This document shows, in pieces, positions 43,284 through 52,890 of a DNA stretch of 57,575 nt (the stretch's first letter is position 1; each line of letters opens with the position of its first letter). The stretch is from contig JAJFLB010000024.1 of NCBI GenBank assembly GCA_021772915.1, positions 1 through 57,575 of the forward strand. Reading direction: 5' to 3'. The DNA is from Gammaproteobacteria bacterium. GTDB taxonomy: Bacteria > Pseudomonadota > Gammaproteobacteria > Xanthomonadales > SZUA-36. The position numbers were made by a program, and so were the translations under genes. The notes below the pieces were generated by a model. That model had not been told where the DNA came from, made no database searches, and saw only the letters and a program-made list of their open reading frames with translations.

Positions 43284-43766
43284 TTATCGAAAATGTCCTG
43301 GTCGCCCTGGGACCGGGAAGAGGTGACCCTCATGCTGAAAGCGCAATCTGCCATCGTTCCTGGAGCTGATTGACCCTTCCAGTGAATAAGGCAGGCTTTT
43401 GATGTCACCACTTTGCAAGCTATCGAGCAACGCTCTGCCGGACTCGCTCTCTTGAAGTTCCACGGTCCAGGTTTCGGTGCCATTGGCTGCGATGTTGGTT
43501 TCTGCCGGACCAGTATAAGCGAGCAGATCGTCATCCTTGACTATAAGGCTGAAGTTAATGCTTATTGTATCGAGTGGCACACCATTGAGATTACGCATAC
43601 TCAATTGCAAGGTAATGCCGTTGCTGGTGCGGCTGAGATCGTTCATGCGCACAATGGGGGCTGCGCCGCGTATCACGTTGGCACCACAGGCTGCGCAAAG
43701 CATCACTACCAGAAGAACAAGTGCCAATCCCAATTGTCGTTTATGTTTCATTGATATTTGTTTCAT
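43284..43766 (-). CDS. LEA14-type (LEA2) lipoprotein
   Basis: 160 residues. Lipobox LLVVMLCAAC makes this a lipoprotein. The mature domain (NLNGVPLDTISINFSLIVKDDDLLAYTG...ETNIAANGTETWTVEL) fits the LEA14/WHy fold (LEA type 2), a single beta-sandwich that may bind lipids or membranes. Two starts are possible, ATG 43766 and ATG 43751; both overlap the end of the preceding ABC gene. It is therefore the last or next-to-last gene of that transporter operon. Confidence 0.75.
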   Translation of the reverse strand: MKQISMKHKRQLGLALVLLVVMLCAACGANVIRGAAPIVRMNDLSRTSNGITLQLSMRNLNGVPLDTISINFSLIVKDDDLLAYTGPAETNIAANGTETWTVELQESESGRALLDSLQSGDIKSLPYSLEGSISSRNDGRLRFQHEGHLFPVPGRPGHFR

Positions 43767-44745
43767 CGTAAAGGTGACATCTTACGCAATGTGACCCCCG
43801 CATGTTTTGATTTTTGTACTTGATCTCGATCCTTGCGGGTTCTGACTGACCGCAAACAGGCATCACTTCTGCACAACCGGCGGAATAGACACAGGCTGAT
43901 GGCCGATGGTTTGTTATGCCATCCGGGTTCAACTGCTGCTGATGATTCAGAACGGGTGACGGTTCATCCAAACTGGCGAGTGACAACAATAACCTGGAAT
44001 AAGGATGAGCCGGTTGACTGAAAAAAGTGTCTGCCGGTGCCTGCTCGAGTAATTGACCCCTGTACATCACGGCGACTCCGTCAGCGATCTGCCGGATTAC
44101 CGCAAGGTCGTGGGAAATAAACAGAAAAGCGATGCCATACTCCGCTTGCAGGGTCTGGATTAACTGTAGGATTTGCGCCTGTACAGAAACGTCAAGGGAA
44201 GAAACTGCCTCGTCTGCGATGACCAGATCCGGCTTTGTGACCAGTGCCCTCGCAATGGCAATTCGCTGTTTCTGACCGGTTGAAAACTGATGTGGGTAAT
44301 GGTGCAGCACATCGTGGTCAAGACCTACTGTGAGCAAGATTTTCTTCACCTTGCGTGACCGCTCGGTGGGACTACCAATGGCAAAGTGTTGCAGTGGCTC
44401 CAGTAGGGACTCGGCCACCGTACGTTTGGGGCTGAGTGACCGGGATGGCTCCTGGAAAACTATTTGTATGCGCTGTCGGGCTGCCATAAGTTGCTGTGAT
44501 TTCATCCGGTGGATATCTTCACCCTTAAACAGAATCTCACCACCATCTGCCTGAACAAGCCGCAGAATGGCCCGGGCTACACTGCTTTTTCCGGCCCCCG
44601 ATGCGCCCACCAGACCGAGTGTCTGCCCCTTTAAGACACTGAAGCTGACGCGGTCAACAGCGATCTGTCTCCGGTCGCGGAAGCTTATGGAAAGATTCCG
44701 CAGTTCAAGCAATGGGTGTGCCGGGTGGGTGCGCTGAGAAGTCAT
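43741..44745 (-). CDS. Oligopeptide-type ABC transporter ATPase (F-like)
   Basis: 334 residues. Walker A GASGAGKSS, signature STGQKQRIAIARAL with STGQK in place of the common LSGGQ, Walker B LVIADEAVSS, and the H-loop SHDLAVI are all present. The C-terminal oligopeptide-transport extension has four cysteines (SACVYSAGCAEVMPVC...CVRC), as in OppF/DppF-type ATPases. It energises the transporter as a partner of the next ATPase. Start ATG overlaps the stop of the D-like gene by four bases (ATGA). Confidence 0.9.
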   Translation of the reverse strand: MTSQRTHPAHPLLELRNLSISFRDRRQIAVDRVSFSVLKGQTLGLVGASGAGKSSVARAILRLVQADGGEILFKGEDIHRMKSQQLMAARQRIQIVFQEPSRSLSPKRTVAESLLEPLQHFAIGSPTERSRKVKKILLTVGLDHDVLHHYPHQFSTGQKQRIAIARALVTKPDLVIADEAVSSLDVSVQAQILQLIQTLQAEYGIAFLFISHDLAVIRQIADGVAVMYRGQLLEQAPADTFFSQPAHPYSRLLLSLASLDEPSPVLNHQQQLNPDGITNHRPSACVYSAGCAEVMPVCGQSEPARIEIKYKNQNMRGSHCVRCHLYDETNINET

Positions 44746-45713
44746 GGCATTGGCCTGAAACAGGCAACGGTCCGGCCATTATCGGATTCAGGTTCGGGGG
44801 CAGTGTGCCGGCATTGCGCAATAGCTCGATCGCACCGCGGAGCAAAATGGCAACCTGGGGGCAGGTCTGTCAGCGCCGGAACCTGGCCAGCAATCGCATT
44901 GATCGGTGGTGGTCGGGTAGCACTTAATTTTGGAATGCACCCCAGCAGGCCCGCACTGTATGGATGGCGGGGGTGAGAAAATAAACTTTCGGGGTCCGTG
45001 GACTCCAGCAAGCGACCACAATACATCACCAGCACCGTGTGACAACATTGCCTGATGATGTTCAAGTCGTGGCTGATCAGCAAGATTGCGGTCTTGTATT
45101 CTGTTTGCAGTCTTTTGAGTTGTTGCAGGATCATTAGCTGCGTGCTGACGTCCAGGGCGGTCGTGGGTTCGTCAGCGATCAAAACCGCCGGTTTGCAGAC
45201 GGTCGCCATGGCAATCATCGACAATTGCCGCATGCCGCCGGATAACTCGTGTGGATAGGCCGCTGCTATCTTCTCAGGCTGGCTGAATCCAACCAGTTCA
45301 AGTGATTCCAGCATGGTTTGCCGACACGCTTTCCTGCCACTGATACCATGGCGATGGACAGTGGCAGCTATTTGTTGCCCAAGCGTAAATACGGGATCAA
45401 GTGCTGTAGCAGGTTGCTGAAAAACCATACTGATGTCCTGGCCCAGGACACGCCGCCGCTGTGCGTGGTTGAGAGCAGTGAGATCTTCGCCATTGAGCAT
45501 AATCCCGGCAGACCGGATCGTCATACCCGTTGCCGGCAACACGCCCAGGATGGCCAGTGCCGTCATGGACTTGCCACAGCCGGATTCCCCCACCAGGCCG
45601 GTAGTTTCTCCGGCGTTGATACTAAAGCTGACACCATCGAGCAATTGGTGAGGACCATTGCTGGAGTCAATCGAGAGGTTGAGGTCCCTGACTTCTAGAA
45701 CCGCCGTGTTCAC
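44742..45713 (-). CDS. Oligopeptide-type ABC transporter ATPase (D-like)
   Basis: 323 residues. Walker A GESGCGKSM, signature LSGGMRQLSMIAMA, Walker B LIADEPTTALDVS and the H-loop SHDLNII are intact. The C-terminal extension PGCHFAPRCDRAIAQCRHTAPEP carries the conserved oligopeptide/nickel transporter Cys motif (CxxxC). Forms the nucleotide-binding pair with the F-like ATPase. Both starts and stops overlap neighbours by ATGA, a sign of tight co-translation. Confidence 0.93.
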   Translation of the reverse strand: MNTAVLEVRDLNLSIDSSNGPHQLLDGVSFSINAGETTGLVGESGCGKSMTALAILGVLPATGMTIRSAGIMLNGEDLTALNHAQRRRVLGQDISMVFQQPATALDPVFTLGQQIAATVHRHGISGRKACRQTMLESLELVGFSQPEKIAAAYPHELSGGMRQLSMIAMATVCKPAVLIADEPTTALDVSTQLMILQQLKRLQTEYKTAILLISHDLNIIRQCCHTVLVMYCGRLLESTDPESLFSHPRHPYSAGLLGCIPKLSATRPPPINAIAGQVPALTDLPPGCHFAPRCDRAIAQCRHTAPEPESDNGRTVACFRPMP

Positions 45714-46546
45714 GAGACGGACCTGCGTTTGTCCATCGCATCCTGCAGGCTGTCTGCCAACAGATTAAACCCCACCAGTAACAGAAAAAGCGCAATGCTC
45801 GCTGCTGCAAAATTCCCAAAATGTCCCGCCAGCACCTCTTGTGAGCTTTCCGCCAGCATCAGACCCCAACTAACTCCGTTTTGTATGCCCAGCCCCAGGA
45901 AGCTGAGAATCACCTCTGTTTTGATGGCGGCAACAAATACAATGGTGGCCTGCACCAGCACGATGTGGGATGTGTTTGGCAACACGTGCCGGAAAATTAT
46001 GGTTCTAGGGGGCAGTCCGATGGCGCGGGCGGCCTCAACAAACTCCCGTTGTTTGAGACGTATTACTTCACCCCGGATGATGCGTGCTGTGGTTGTCCAG
46101 AACGTAATAACCATCGCCAGGTGCATGGCCCAGCGATTGCCCTGAAGTGCAAATGCAATGGCAGCTGCAAAAAGATAAAACGGAATTGAGTCCAGCACAC
46201 CCTTGACCCACAAAATGAGTTCATCCAGCCAGCTCGATCTGAACCAGCCAGCGAGGGCCCCCAACACCGTACCCAGTAAAGTGGAAAGAATAGTGACGCT
46301 GAGACCGACCTCAAAGGCGGTTGCTGAGCTGAATAGTGTGCGTTGCAGGATATCCTGACCCAAAAGGTTGGTGCCGAACCAGTGTGTGCTACTGATACTT
46401 TCCCAACGTCCTCCGCTGACCACCGCCCAACTCTGACCCAGTAAGCCGCTCCAGACCAGCAGGGCGGCCAGGGCAAAAACTGCAATGATGTAGAAACCAA
46501 GCATGCCATAGCCATCAGATCTGAGCCGCTGCCAGACCGATTCCAT
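45710..46546 (-). CDS. ABC transporter permease (DppC-like)
   Basis: 278 residues with about six membrane segments. EFVEAARAIGLPPRTIIFRHVLPNTSHI is the EAA loop that docks with the ATPase. SAATAFEVGLSVTILSTLLGTVLGALAG is a typical early helix pair. One of two inner-membrane permeases of the oligopeptide-type importer. It shares one base of stop and start with the DppB-like gene (TGATG). Confidence 0.92.
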   Translation of the reverse strand: MESVWQRLRSDGYGMLGFYIIAVFALAALLVWSGLLGQSWAVVSGGRWESISSTHWFGTNLLGQDILQRTLFSSATAFEVGLSVTILSTLLGTVLGALAGWFRSSWLDELILWVKGVLDSIPFYLFAAAIAFALQGNRWAMHLAMVITFWTTTARIIRGEVIRLKQREFVEAARAIGLPPRTIIFRHVLPNTSHIVLVQATIVFVAAIKTEVILSFLGLGIQNGVSWGLMLAESSQEVLAGHFGNFAAASIALFLLLVGFNLLADSLQDAMDKRRSVS

Positions 46547-47499
46547 CAGGACCTGGCCACCCTTGGGTCAACCACTTTATAAAGAAAATCGTTAACGGTA
46601 AGTGCCAGCGCAAATAACACACCGGTCAAACCGATGACGGCCTTGAGCACCGGTTGGTCGCCACTGGTAATGGCATCAAATGTTACCTGGCCGATTCCAG
46701 GTATACCAAAATAGCTTTCCAGTAGCAGACTGCCGGAAATGAGCACCAAAGGGACTGAAAACATCAGGCGTGTGAGTATGGGAACCAGGCTGTTTTTGAG
46801 GACGTGTTTTAGCATCAGCTCATAGGGCGTTGCGCCGTATGCCTTTAAGGCGTGGATGTGCTCTCGCTCAGATTCATCCGCAATGATTGCCCGGTAATAA
46901 CGTGTGTTGTAACCCAGGGTCACCAGCACCAGTGCCAGCGTTGGTACGGTTACATAAAATAAGTACGAAGCCAGACCATCGACCTGCCAGCCGCGCACCG
47001 GGAACAGGTTGAGCCCATGGGGCGTGCACAGCAGGACTTGCAATCCAATAATAATAATCAGGAAACTGACGCTCATGCCTGCAACAGAAGCACCCGTGAC
47101 CAACCTGTCCAGCCAGCGTCCACGGTACCAGACCGCCAGCATCCCGAGAATCAGACCCAGGCCATTGCCCAATACAAAGCCAGGTACCACCAGCAGCAGC
47201 GAAATCGGCAGGCTGCGTGCGAGCATTGAAGACACTTTTTCGCCGCTGGAATCAGACAAACCAAAGTCCAGTGTCACCAGCTCCCGCAGATATGAGCCGT
47301 AACGAAGCAGGAATGACCGGTCGTAGCCCAGTGCATGCCTGACTTCGGCAATTTGTTGTTCGGTTGGATTCTTGCCAATGAGTTCATAGGTCTTGTCAGG
47401 ACCGAAATGGACCATTAGCAAGAAACTGATGAAGGTCACGCCCAGCACCAATGCCGTGCCAAATAACAACCTGCGGACGAAATAAGGCAGTTTATTCAT
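46546..47499 (-). CDS. ABC transporter permease (DppB-like)
   Basis: About 317 residues from ATG 47499 (MNKLPYFVRRLL). Six membrane segments; the coupling loop is EREHIHALKAYGATPYELMLKHVLKNSLVPI. Standard BPD_transp_1 permease of the DppB/OppB type, early residues FGTALVLGVTFISFLLM. Its start overlaps the stop of the substrate-binding gene by eight bases, so it is read from the same message. Confidence 0.93.
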   Translation of the reverse strand: MNKLPYFVRRLLFGTALVLGVTFISFLLMVHFGPDKTYELIGKNPTEQQIAEVRHALGYDRSFLLRYGSYLRELVTLDFGLSDSSGEKVSSMLARSLPISLLLVVPGFVLGNGLGLILGMLAVWYRGRWLDRLVTGASVAGMSVSFLIIIIGLQVLLCTPHGLNLFPVRGWQVDGLASYLFYVTVPTLALVLVTLGYNTRYYRAIIADESEREHIHALKAYGATPYELMLKHVLKNSLVPILTRLMFSVPLVLISGSLLLESYFGIPGIGQVTFDAITSGDQPVLKAVIGLTGVLFALALTVNDFLYKVVDPRVARS

Positions 47500-49288
47500 G
47501 GGTTTGTAAACTATCTTCCAGATCAACAAAGCGCAAGAAATAACCACCAAGAAATGACCGATCCGGTTTCATAATGACCTTTTTGTCCCACAGAAACAGC
47601 AATGTCCTCGCGATACCGGTAATACTGACGCAATCATTCATCAGTAGTTGGTTCATCTGCCGGTAAATTTGTGTCCGTTCAGTCGACTCGTTCAGGGCCG
47701 TGCTGGCCTCGTACAGGCGGTTGTATTCAGAGTTATTGTAATTGGCTGAATTAGATCCAGGGGCGGCGTTTGGCCCATAGTACAACTGCATGTTGTTTTC
47801 AGCATCGGGGTAATCCATCGTCCAGCTGCTATTGATCAAAGCCACCTTTCCCTGCGAGTAGGCACGCTGGTAATCGCCGTAAGTAGCAAATACCAGGGGG
47901 CGAATTTTGTCGGCGGGGTAACCCATGTCCATCATGAAATTACGAAATTGCTCAAAAATCTGCCTTTCCGTCACACTGTTCGGAAAACCGTATTCAAGTA
48001 CTGGCAGGTTGTCCGCTTGCCAGTCGTTTACCCGTAGTAATTGCCTGGCACTCTCCAGGTCACGTTGTATGTAGCCGGCGTCAGCTTCCGGATCGAATTC
48101 AGGCACCGAAGGGGGCAGGACGCCCGGGAATACGTGGCCGATATCGTAAAAGAATATTTCGTTTCTTTTTTTCCAGTCAAAGGCCTTGATCATGGCGCAG
48201 CGTAATGCATGGTTACGGCGGTTTCTTTCGGGGTCAGGATGGTAACCAATGCGCTGGTCGGCCATGTTGAAATTGGTATAAATGAAGCCCGCTTCGGAGG
48301 CTGCCTCGAATTGATAAATATCTTCATGCTGTGAACTCAGGATGGGTGGATTGCGCTGGCTCAGGACATTGTCGAACTGGCTAACCGGGACCTTGATGAA
48401 ATCAATTTCCCCGGCTGAAAAGGCGTTCCAGCGAGCCGCGTCTTCTGTCACGAATTCAATTTCCAGCCGATCAACAAAAGGTGGAACCTTGTTTTGCAGG
48501 TCCTCCAGCCCGACTTCACCCTGTGTTTTCTGATCATAGCCTTCATCTTTCAGGTCGAAGGGTTCCTGGCGGAAATTAGTGTTCCTGGCCAACACTGCGC
48601 GCGTGCTGTTGCGACTGATCAATCGAAATGGACCAGATCCCACTGGGTGACTGGATAGTTGCTGCCCGTATTTCTCCACCGCTTCCCGGGGTACGACTGC
48701 GGCAAAACCCTGTGTCAAGGTATGTATCAACTGTGGGAAAGGGCGTGTCAAAGTTATCTCTATGGTGTAATTGTCCAGTGCACGCAATCCGGATACTTCC
48801 TGGTCATAATCAGAGCCTTCGGCTTTCCAAAGGTCCAAACCCAGAATGCGGTCCTGCCATAGCCATGCCCCCTGGGCACGGGAACTCGGGTGAAAATGCC
48901 GTTTGATGGAATAAATGAAGTCCATTGCTTTGAGTTCCCGGCCAAGCCCTCCTGCAAAGACCGGGTCGTCAATAAAATGCACACCTTTTTTGATCTCAAT
49001 GGTCAACCGTAAACCATCGTCTGAAATCTCCGGCATGGCAGTGGCCAGATTGGGTTGCAACTGATATGGGCGGGCAAGATACTTGTAGCGGTAAAGCGTG
49101 TCGTAGAGATTAACTACCAGGAACTTGCTGTATAAGGAAGCCGCCTGGGCTGGGTCAAGCGAAGCCGGCGCGCCATCCATGGCGTGTCTGTAGACTTTGC
49201 TTGTCGTAACCTCGTCAGGATCCCCAGGGCTGCAAGCAACTGACAGAAGCAGGGTCAGCAGAATTACGCACTGGGTTGTCTTAGGCAT
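47492..49288 (-). CDS. Substrate-binding lipoprotein, SBP family 5
   Basis: 598 residues. Lipobox LLLSVAC (Cys19) followed by an acidic stretch, then a long SBP_bac_5 domain: SLDPAQAASLYSKFLVVNLYDTLYRYKYL near the N-terminus, YSIKRHFHP and VGSGPFRLISRN in the middle. Similar proteins bind oligopeptides, nickel or small glycans; the substrate cannot be told. Tethered to the membrane, it delivers ligand to the permeases. First gene of the five-gene import operon plus the LEA14 gene. Start ATG 49288, 24 bases after the mlaA stop region. Confidence 0.9.
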   Translation of the reverse strand: MPKTTQCVILLTLLLSVACSPGDPDEVTTSKVYRHAMDGAPASLDPAQAASLYSKFLVVNLYDTLYRYKYLARPYQLQPNLATAMPEISDDGLRLTIEIKKGVHFIDDPVFAGGLGRELKAMDFIYSIKRHFHPSSRAQGAWLWQDRILGLDLWKAEGSDYDQEVSGLRALDNYTIEITLTRPFPQLIHTLTQGFAAVVPREAVEKYGQQLSSHPVGSGPFRLISRNSTRAVLARNTNFRQEPFDLKDEGYDQKTQGEVGLEDLQNKVPPFVDRLEIEFVTEDAARWNAFSAGEIDFIKVPVSQFDNVLSQRNPPILSSQHEDIYQFEAASEAGFIYTNFNMADQRIGYHPDPERNRRNHALRCAMIKAFDWKKRNEIFFYDIGHVFPGVLPPSVPEFDPEADAGYIQRDLESARQLLRVNDWQADNLPVLEYGFPNSVTERQIFEQFRNFMMDMGYPADKIRPLVFATYGDYQRAYSQGKVALINSSWTMDYPDAENNMQLYYGPNAAPGSNSANYNNSEYNRLYEASTALNESTERTQIYRQMNQLLMNDCVSITGIARTLLFLWDKKVIMKPDRSFLGGYFLRFVDLEDSLQTHE

Positions 49289-49312
49289 TCCGATAGATGA
49301 CTCTACCCGGCC

Positions 49313-50041
49313 CTAGGGGTCTTCTTCGAGGTAGAGATCGTAGTCATCCAGTGGTGGATCACCGTCGTAGATTTCGAAGCGCCGGTTTTGCAGCCAGACA
49401 TCACGCATAAGTATGTACGGATCATAAGCCTGTTCCAGTTCAGCATCCTGGTCCAGAAAACGTGCTCGTTGATCTATGCCGCGTGCGACCAGTGGCCACC
49501 ATTGGTTTTGTTCACGGGCATAGATACCCACCGGGTGATAATAACTGTCCGCCACACGACCGATGCCATCCCTGAGTGTCGATGGACCAAAAAACGGCAG
49601 CATAAAATAACGGCTTTTTTCATATCCCCAGGTTGCCAGTGTCTGGCCAATGTCTTCGTCATAAAATGGTATACCCATTTTGGTGGCTACATCGAAAAAA
49701 CCCAGCAGGCCAATGGTCGAATTGATCAGAAAACGACCTATGGTGACACCGCTTTGTTTGAATTTGCCCTGTAGTGCGGCGTTCGCGAGAGTGACTGGAG
49801 CATCCAGGTTTCTGAAAAAATTGCCGACACCGCGCTGCACCGGATCGGGTGTGATTTTGTCGTAGCCAACCGCGATGGGCCGCACGATCTTGTCCAGGCC
49901 TTCATTAAACCTGTACACCTTGCGGTTATAACCCTCCCAGGGGTCGTTCTCCGGATCCGTGTGTTGATTTTGTGTTCCCGCACAAGCGGAAAGTAGCAGA
50001 CTGCAAAGAACAGCAGACATTAATGCAGTTGTGTTTTTCAT
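49313..50041 (-). CDS. mlaA: Phospholipid-binding lipoprotein MlaA
   Basis: About 242 residues from ATG 50041 (MKNTTALMSAVLCSLLLSAC), lipobox at Cys 20. Family blocks: DPWEGYNRKVYRFNEGLDKIVRPIAVGYDKI, NFFRNLDAPVTLANAALQGK, FLINSTIGLLGFFDVATKMGIP and FFGPSTLRDGIG. MlaA sits in the outer membrane as a ring next to a porin and lifts misplaced phospholipids from the outer leaflet. In E. coli mlaA is separate from mlaFEDCB; here it is the last gene of the same operon. Confidence 0.95.
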   Translation of the reverse strand: MKNTTALMSAVLCSLLLSACAGTQNQHTDPENDPWEGYNRKVYRFNEGLDKIVRPIAVGYDKITPDPVQRGVGNFFRNLDAPVTLANAALQGKFKQSGVTIGRFLINSTIGLLGFFDVATKMGIPFYDEDIGQTLATWGYEKSRYFMLPFFGPSTLRDGIGRVADSYYHPVGIYAREQNQWWPLVARGIDQRARFLDQDAELEQAYDPYILMRDVWLQNRRFEIYDGDPPLDDYDLYLEEDP

Positions 50042-50042
50042 G

Positions 50043-50663
50043 TCAATCCGCAAGCTCCAGCTCGCCTTCGCTCAAACGTGCGATGACACTGTCGATTCCG
50101 TTAGCCCGGACATCGGGCATGATCTGGTTGCGGTAGGTCGTTACATAAGAAATTCCCTCCACAATTACATCAAAGGCCTTCCATCCATCCGGGGTCATAT
50201 GAAAGGCGTAGTCGATGGGTGCAAAACCTCCCTTGGGTAGCTGAACCCGGGTACGCACACGCGTAAGTTTTTCATTTAGCTCCCCCTTTAGAGGCAATAC
50301 CTGCAGTTGTGAGCTACTGCGAAATTCGAGTAGCCCTTTTGCATAGCGGCTGACCAGCAACTCGCTCATTGTTGCTGCGAACTCATTAATTTTCTCACTG
50401 TCAATGCCCCGCCCGGCGCGACCCAGAATAAGACGGGCAGAATAGCGTGTATCGATTAATGGCATCAGATCCGTGCGCACGAGGGCTTCCAGCGCCGAGG
50501 TGTCGGCGGTGTATTTCTCCAGGTTCCTGTCAACCTCGGCGAAAATATGGCTTGCGGTGTCTTCCAGCAGTGTGTCGGGATCTATCCCTTGTCCCTGGGC
50601 AATGCCATCAACACCGAACGCCATGAAGACTATCAACAGCAAAATTCTGGTGTACTGGTTCAT
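50043..50663 (-). CDS. mlaC: Periplasmic phospholipid carrier MlaC
   Basis: 206 residues. Signal peptide residues 1-23 (ILLLIVFMAFGVDGIAQ). Conserved blocks LMPLIDTRYSARLILG, FAATMSELLVSRYAKGLLEF, VRTRVQLPKGGFAPIDYAFH, WKAFDVIVEGISYVTTYRNQI match the Tol-Tol-Ttg2D/MlaC family with a hydrophobic lipid cavity. It moves phospholipids between MlaA and MlaFEDB. Start overlaps the mlaD stop (ATGA). Confidence 0.95.
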   Translation of the reverse strand: MNQYTRILLLIVFMAFGVDGIAQGQGIDPDTLLEDTASHIFAEVDRNLEKYTADTSALEALVRTDLMPLIDTRYSARLILGRAGRGIDSEKINEFAATMSELLVSRYAKGLLEFRSSSQLQVLPLKGELNEKLTRVRTRVQLPKGGFAPIDYAFHMTPDGWKAFDVIVEGISYVTTYRNQIMPDVRANGIDSVIARLSEGELELAD

Positions 50664-51130
50664 TCACTGGTCTCCTTGGAGCTGTTGAACAAATACTTAC
50701 TGATCAATGATTCAAGAATTACGGCAGATTGGGTGAGCAGAATCTGATCGCCATCAGACAATGCATCCATGGCGCCACCGGGTTCCAGCCCGATATAACG
50801 GTCCCCCAAAATACCGCTGGTGAGAATCGAAGCGCTGGAGTCGGTGGGGATGTCAGAGAACTGCCGGTCGATCCATATTTCAACGACTGCTTCAAATGTT
50901 ACGGGGTCAAGCTCAATGTATTTTACCAATCCGACCGCCACACCACCGATCTTGACCGGTGCGCGCAATTTCAGATTGCCAACATTGGTAAATTTGGCGG
51001 TTACGCTGTAAGTGTCACTTCCAATACGTACCCCGTAGTCTGTCGCCTCAGTGGCCAGCCAAAACAGGGCCGCAATACCCATCATCAAAAAAATCCCTGA
51101 GGAAAGCTCTACCTTGTAATTTGCACGCAT
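50660..51130 (-). CDS. mlaD: MCE-domain lipid transporter MlaD
   Basis: About 156 residues from ATG 51130. One N-terminal membrane anchor (GIFLMMGIAALFWLA) and one MCE domain: TYSVTAKFTNVGNLKLRAPVKIGGVAVGLVKYI, ending GILGDRYIGLEPGG. A C-terminal helix VILESLISKYLF could line the hexamer channel. In E. coli MlaD hexamers sit on MlaE. Upstream is mlaE with a gap of 55 bases. Confidence 0.95.
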   Translation of the reverse strand: MRANYKVELSSGIFLMMGIAALFWLATEATDYGVRIGSDTYSVTAKFTNVGNLKLRAPVKIGGVAVGLVKYIELDPVTFEAVVEIWIDRQFSDIPTDSSASILTSGILGDRYIGLEPGGAMDALSDGDQILLTQSAVILESLISKYLFNSSKETSE

Positions 51131-51185
51131 GTTAATTCCTGTCAAACCGTGAAGATTGCTGGCCGTTTATGCACTATCCGATGCA

Positions 51186-51956
51186 CTACACCAGAAACGA
51201 CGTCATGAAAAAATCAAAAATAAGCACCATCACTGAGCTCAGTACTACAGTCCGGGTGGTGGCAGTTCCTACTCCCTCACCGGTGGGTTTTGCGTAATAA
51301 CCAAAGTACACCGCTATCAGGCTGACCAGTCCTCCAAATACCACGCTCTTCCAGAACCCACCCATGAAGTCCTTACCAAACAAAATACCGGTCTGCAATT
51401 TGCTCCAGAAAATTCCAGCGTCCATACCCCAAACGCCAATGGCGAACACGACTGCTCCCAGGATGGCAAAGGCATTGAACATGGCGGTGAGCAATGGAAG
51501 TGATAAAAAGCCGGCCAGAAAACGAGGCAATGCAATCCGCTGTACTGGATCGATCGCCATCAGTTGCATGGCATCAATCTGACTGGTGGCCTTCATCAGG
51601 CCAATTTCAGCAGCAACTGAAGTACCGGCCCGGCCTGCAAAAAGCAAGGCGGTCAGTACCGGACCCAACTCCCGAAAAAGTGATTTGCCGACCAGCAAAC
51701 TGACTTGTTCAGACGCGCCAAACTGTTGTAACGCATTAATGGCTTGCAGGGCGAGAACCATGCCGACAAAAAAACCGCAGATCATGATGATGACAAGCGA
51801 GCGGGCGCCTACCAGGTAGGTCTGCTGTAATACACTCATCAAAAGCGCAGGGCCCGGACGGATGCCGGCCAACATCCGGAACAAAAAAAATCCGCAGTGC
51901 CCCATCTCCGCGATGCCTTGCAGTGGTCTCAATTTCTTGACGTTATCAGTTGGCAT
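51186..51956 (-). CDS. mlaE: ABC permease MlaE
   Basis: 256 residues with about six membrane helices. The signature RAGTSVAAEIGLMKATSQIDAMQLMAIDPVQRIALPRFLAGFLSLPLLT is the conserved MlaE/TTGD/YrbE region. Inner membrane core of the phospholipid retrograde transporter. Start ATG 51956 two bases after the mlaF stop. No STAS-domain mlaB gene is present between mlaC and mlaA or elsewhere in the operon. Confidence 0.95.
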   Translation of the reverse strand: MPTDNVKKLRPLQGIAEMGHCGFFLFRMLAGIRPGPALLMSVLQQTYLVGARSLVIIMICGFFVGMVLALQAINALQQFGASEQVSLLVGKSLFRELGPVLTALLFAGRAGTSVAAEIGLMKATSQIDAMQLMAIDPVQRIALPRFLAGFLSLPLLTAMFNAFAILGAVVFAIGVWGMDAGIFWSKLQTGILFGKDFMGGFWKSVVFGGLVSLIAVYFGYYAKPTGEGVGTATTRTVVLSSVMVLIFDFFMTSFLV

Positions 51957-51958
51957 GG

Positions 51959-52804
51959 TCAGCTTGATTGAGCGGCTCCGCCGCCTTGGTTTTGCTGGTA
52001 CTTAAACGATATGGGACCCTCAACCCGGCCATTCATGAACTGGTCTACGGATGGGTCGCTACTTTTGGTTAGCAACTGTGGACTGCCCTCGGCAATCAGT
52101 TTTGCGGATGCAAGAATATAACAGTGGTCAACCAGCTTTTTCATCTGTGCCACGTTGTGCGTAACAATGACACTGGTCAACCCCAGTTGGTCATTGGTTT
52201 CTCGAATCAACCGGCCTATGGTGGACATGGCAATTGGATCCAGACCGGTCATTGGCTCATCGAACAGAACGATTTCAGGGTTCATGATGACTGCACGCGC
52301 CAACGCCACACGTCGTGCCATTCCTCCGGACAGGCTATGTGGCATCAGCTCCTGCGTGCCACTCAAGCCCACGGAATCCAACTTTTCCATGACCCGATCA
52401 GTGATGTCCTGCTCTGATAATTTGGTATGTTCTCGGAGTGGTGTAGCGACGTTTTCAAACACTGTCAGGTCAGTGAACAAGGCGCCATTTTGCAGTAGGA
52501 CACCAACCCCTTTCCGGAATTTGTAAAGATCACGATGCGACATGGCCGAGACCAGCTCTCCGTTGACCTCTATGCTGCCGTCGGCTGGTTGTAACTGCCC
52601 GGTTATCAGCCGCAGGATGGTCGTTTTACCCACGCCGCTCGGACCCATAATTGCCACGATGCTGCCACGCCTGATTTCCATGCTGACATCATCGAGTACC
52701 ACGTTGCCATCGCGATGAAATACAAGGTTGTTGATGCAAATTATAGGGTCGTGCAAGCTATTTTCCCGTTGCCAGCTAACGCTGTCTCCGTATTCCCGTT
52801 TCAT
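51959..52804 (-). CDS. mlaF: ABC ATPase MlaF
   Basis: 281 residues. Walker A GPSGVGKTT, signature LSGGMARRVALARAV, Walker B IVLFDEPMTGLDP, H-loop THNVAQM. The MARRVALARA form of the signature helix is diagnostic of MlaF-type ATPases. It energises MlaE. The start ATG 52804 is the first of the operon mlaF-E-D-C-A, about 90 bases downstream of the terminator of the ncRNA at 52891-53308. Confidence 0.95.
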   Translation of the reverse strand: MKREYGDSVSWQRENSLHDPIICINNLVFHRDGNVVLDDVSMEIRRGSIVAIMGPSGVGKTTILRLITGQLQPADGSIEVNGELVSAMSHRDLYKFRKGVGVLLQNGALFTDLTVFENVATPLREHTKLSEQDITDRVMEKLDSVGLSGTQELMPHSLSGGMARRVALARAVIMNPEIVLFDEPMTGLDPIAMSTIGRLIRETNDQLGLTSVIVTHNVAQMKKLVDHCYILASAKLIAEGSPQLLTKSSDPSVDQFMNGRVEGPISFKYQQNQGGGAAQSS

Positions 52805-52890
52805 GCGGTCAAAACTACTGACCGCTACATGGCTGGGTCTATTTCAGAAGGTTCCGGGTAATTGTAGTATGAATTGGGTCTTCTACGGGC

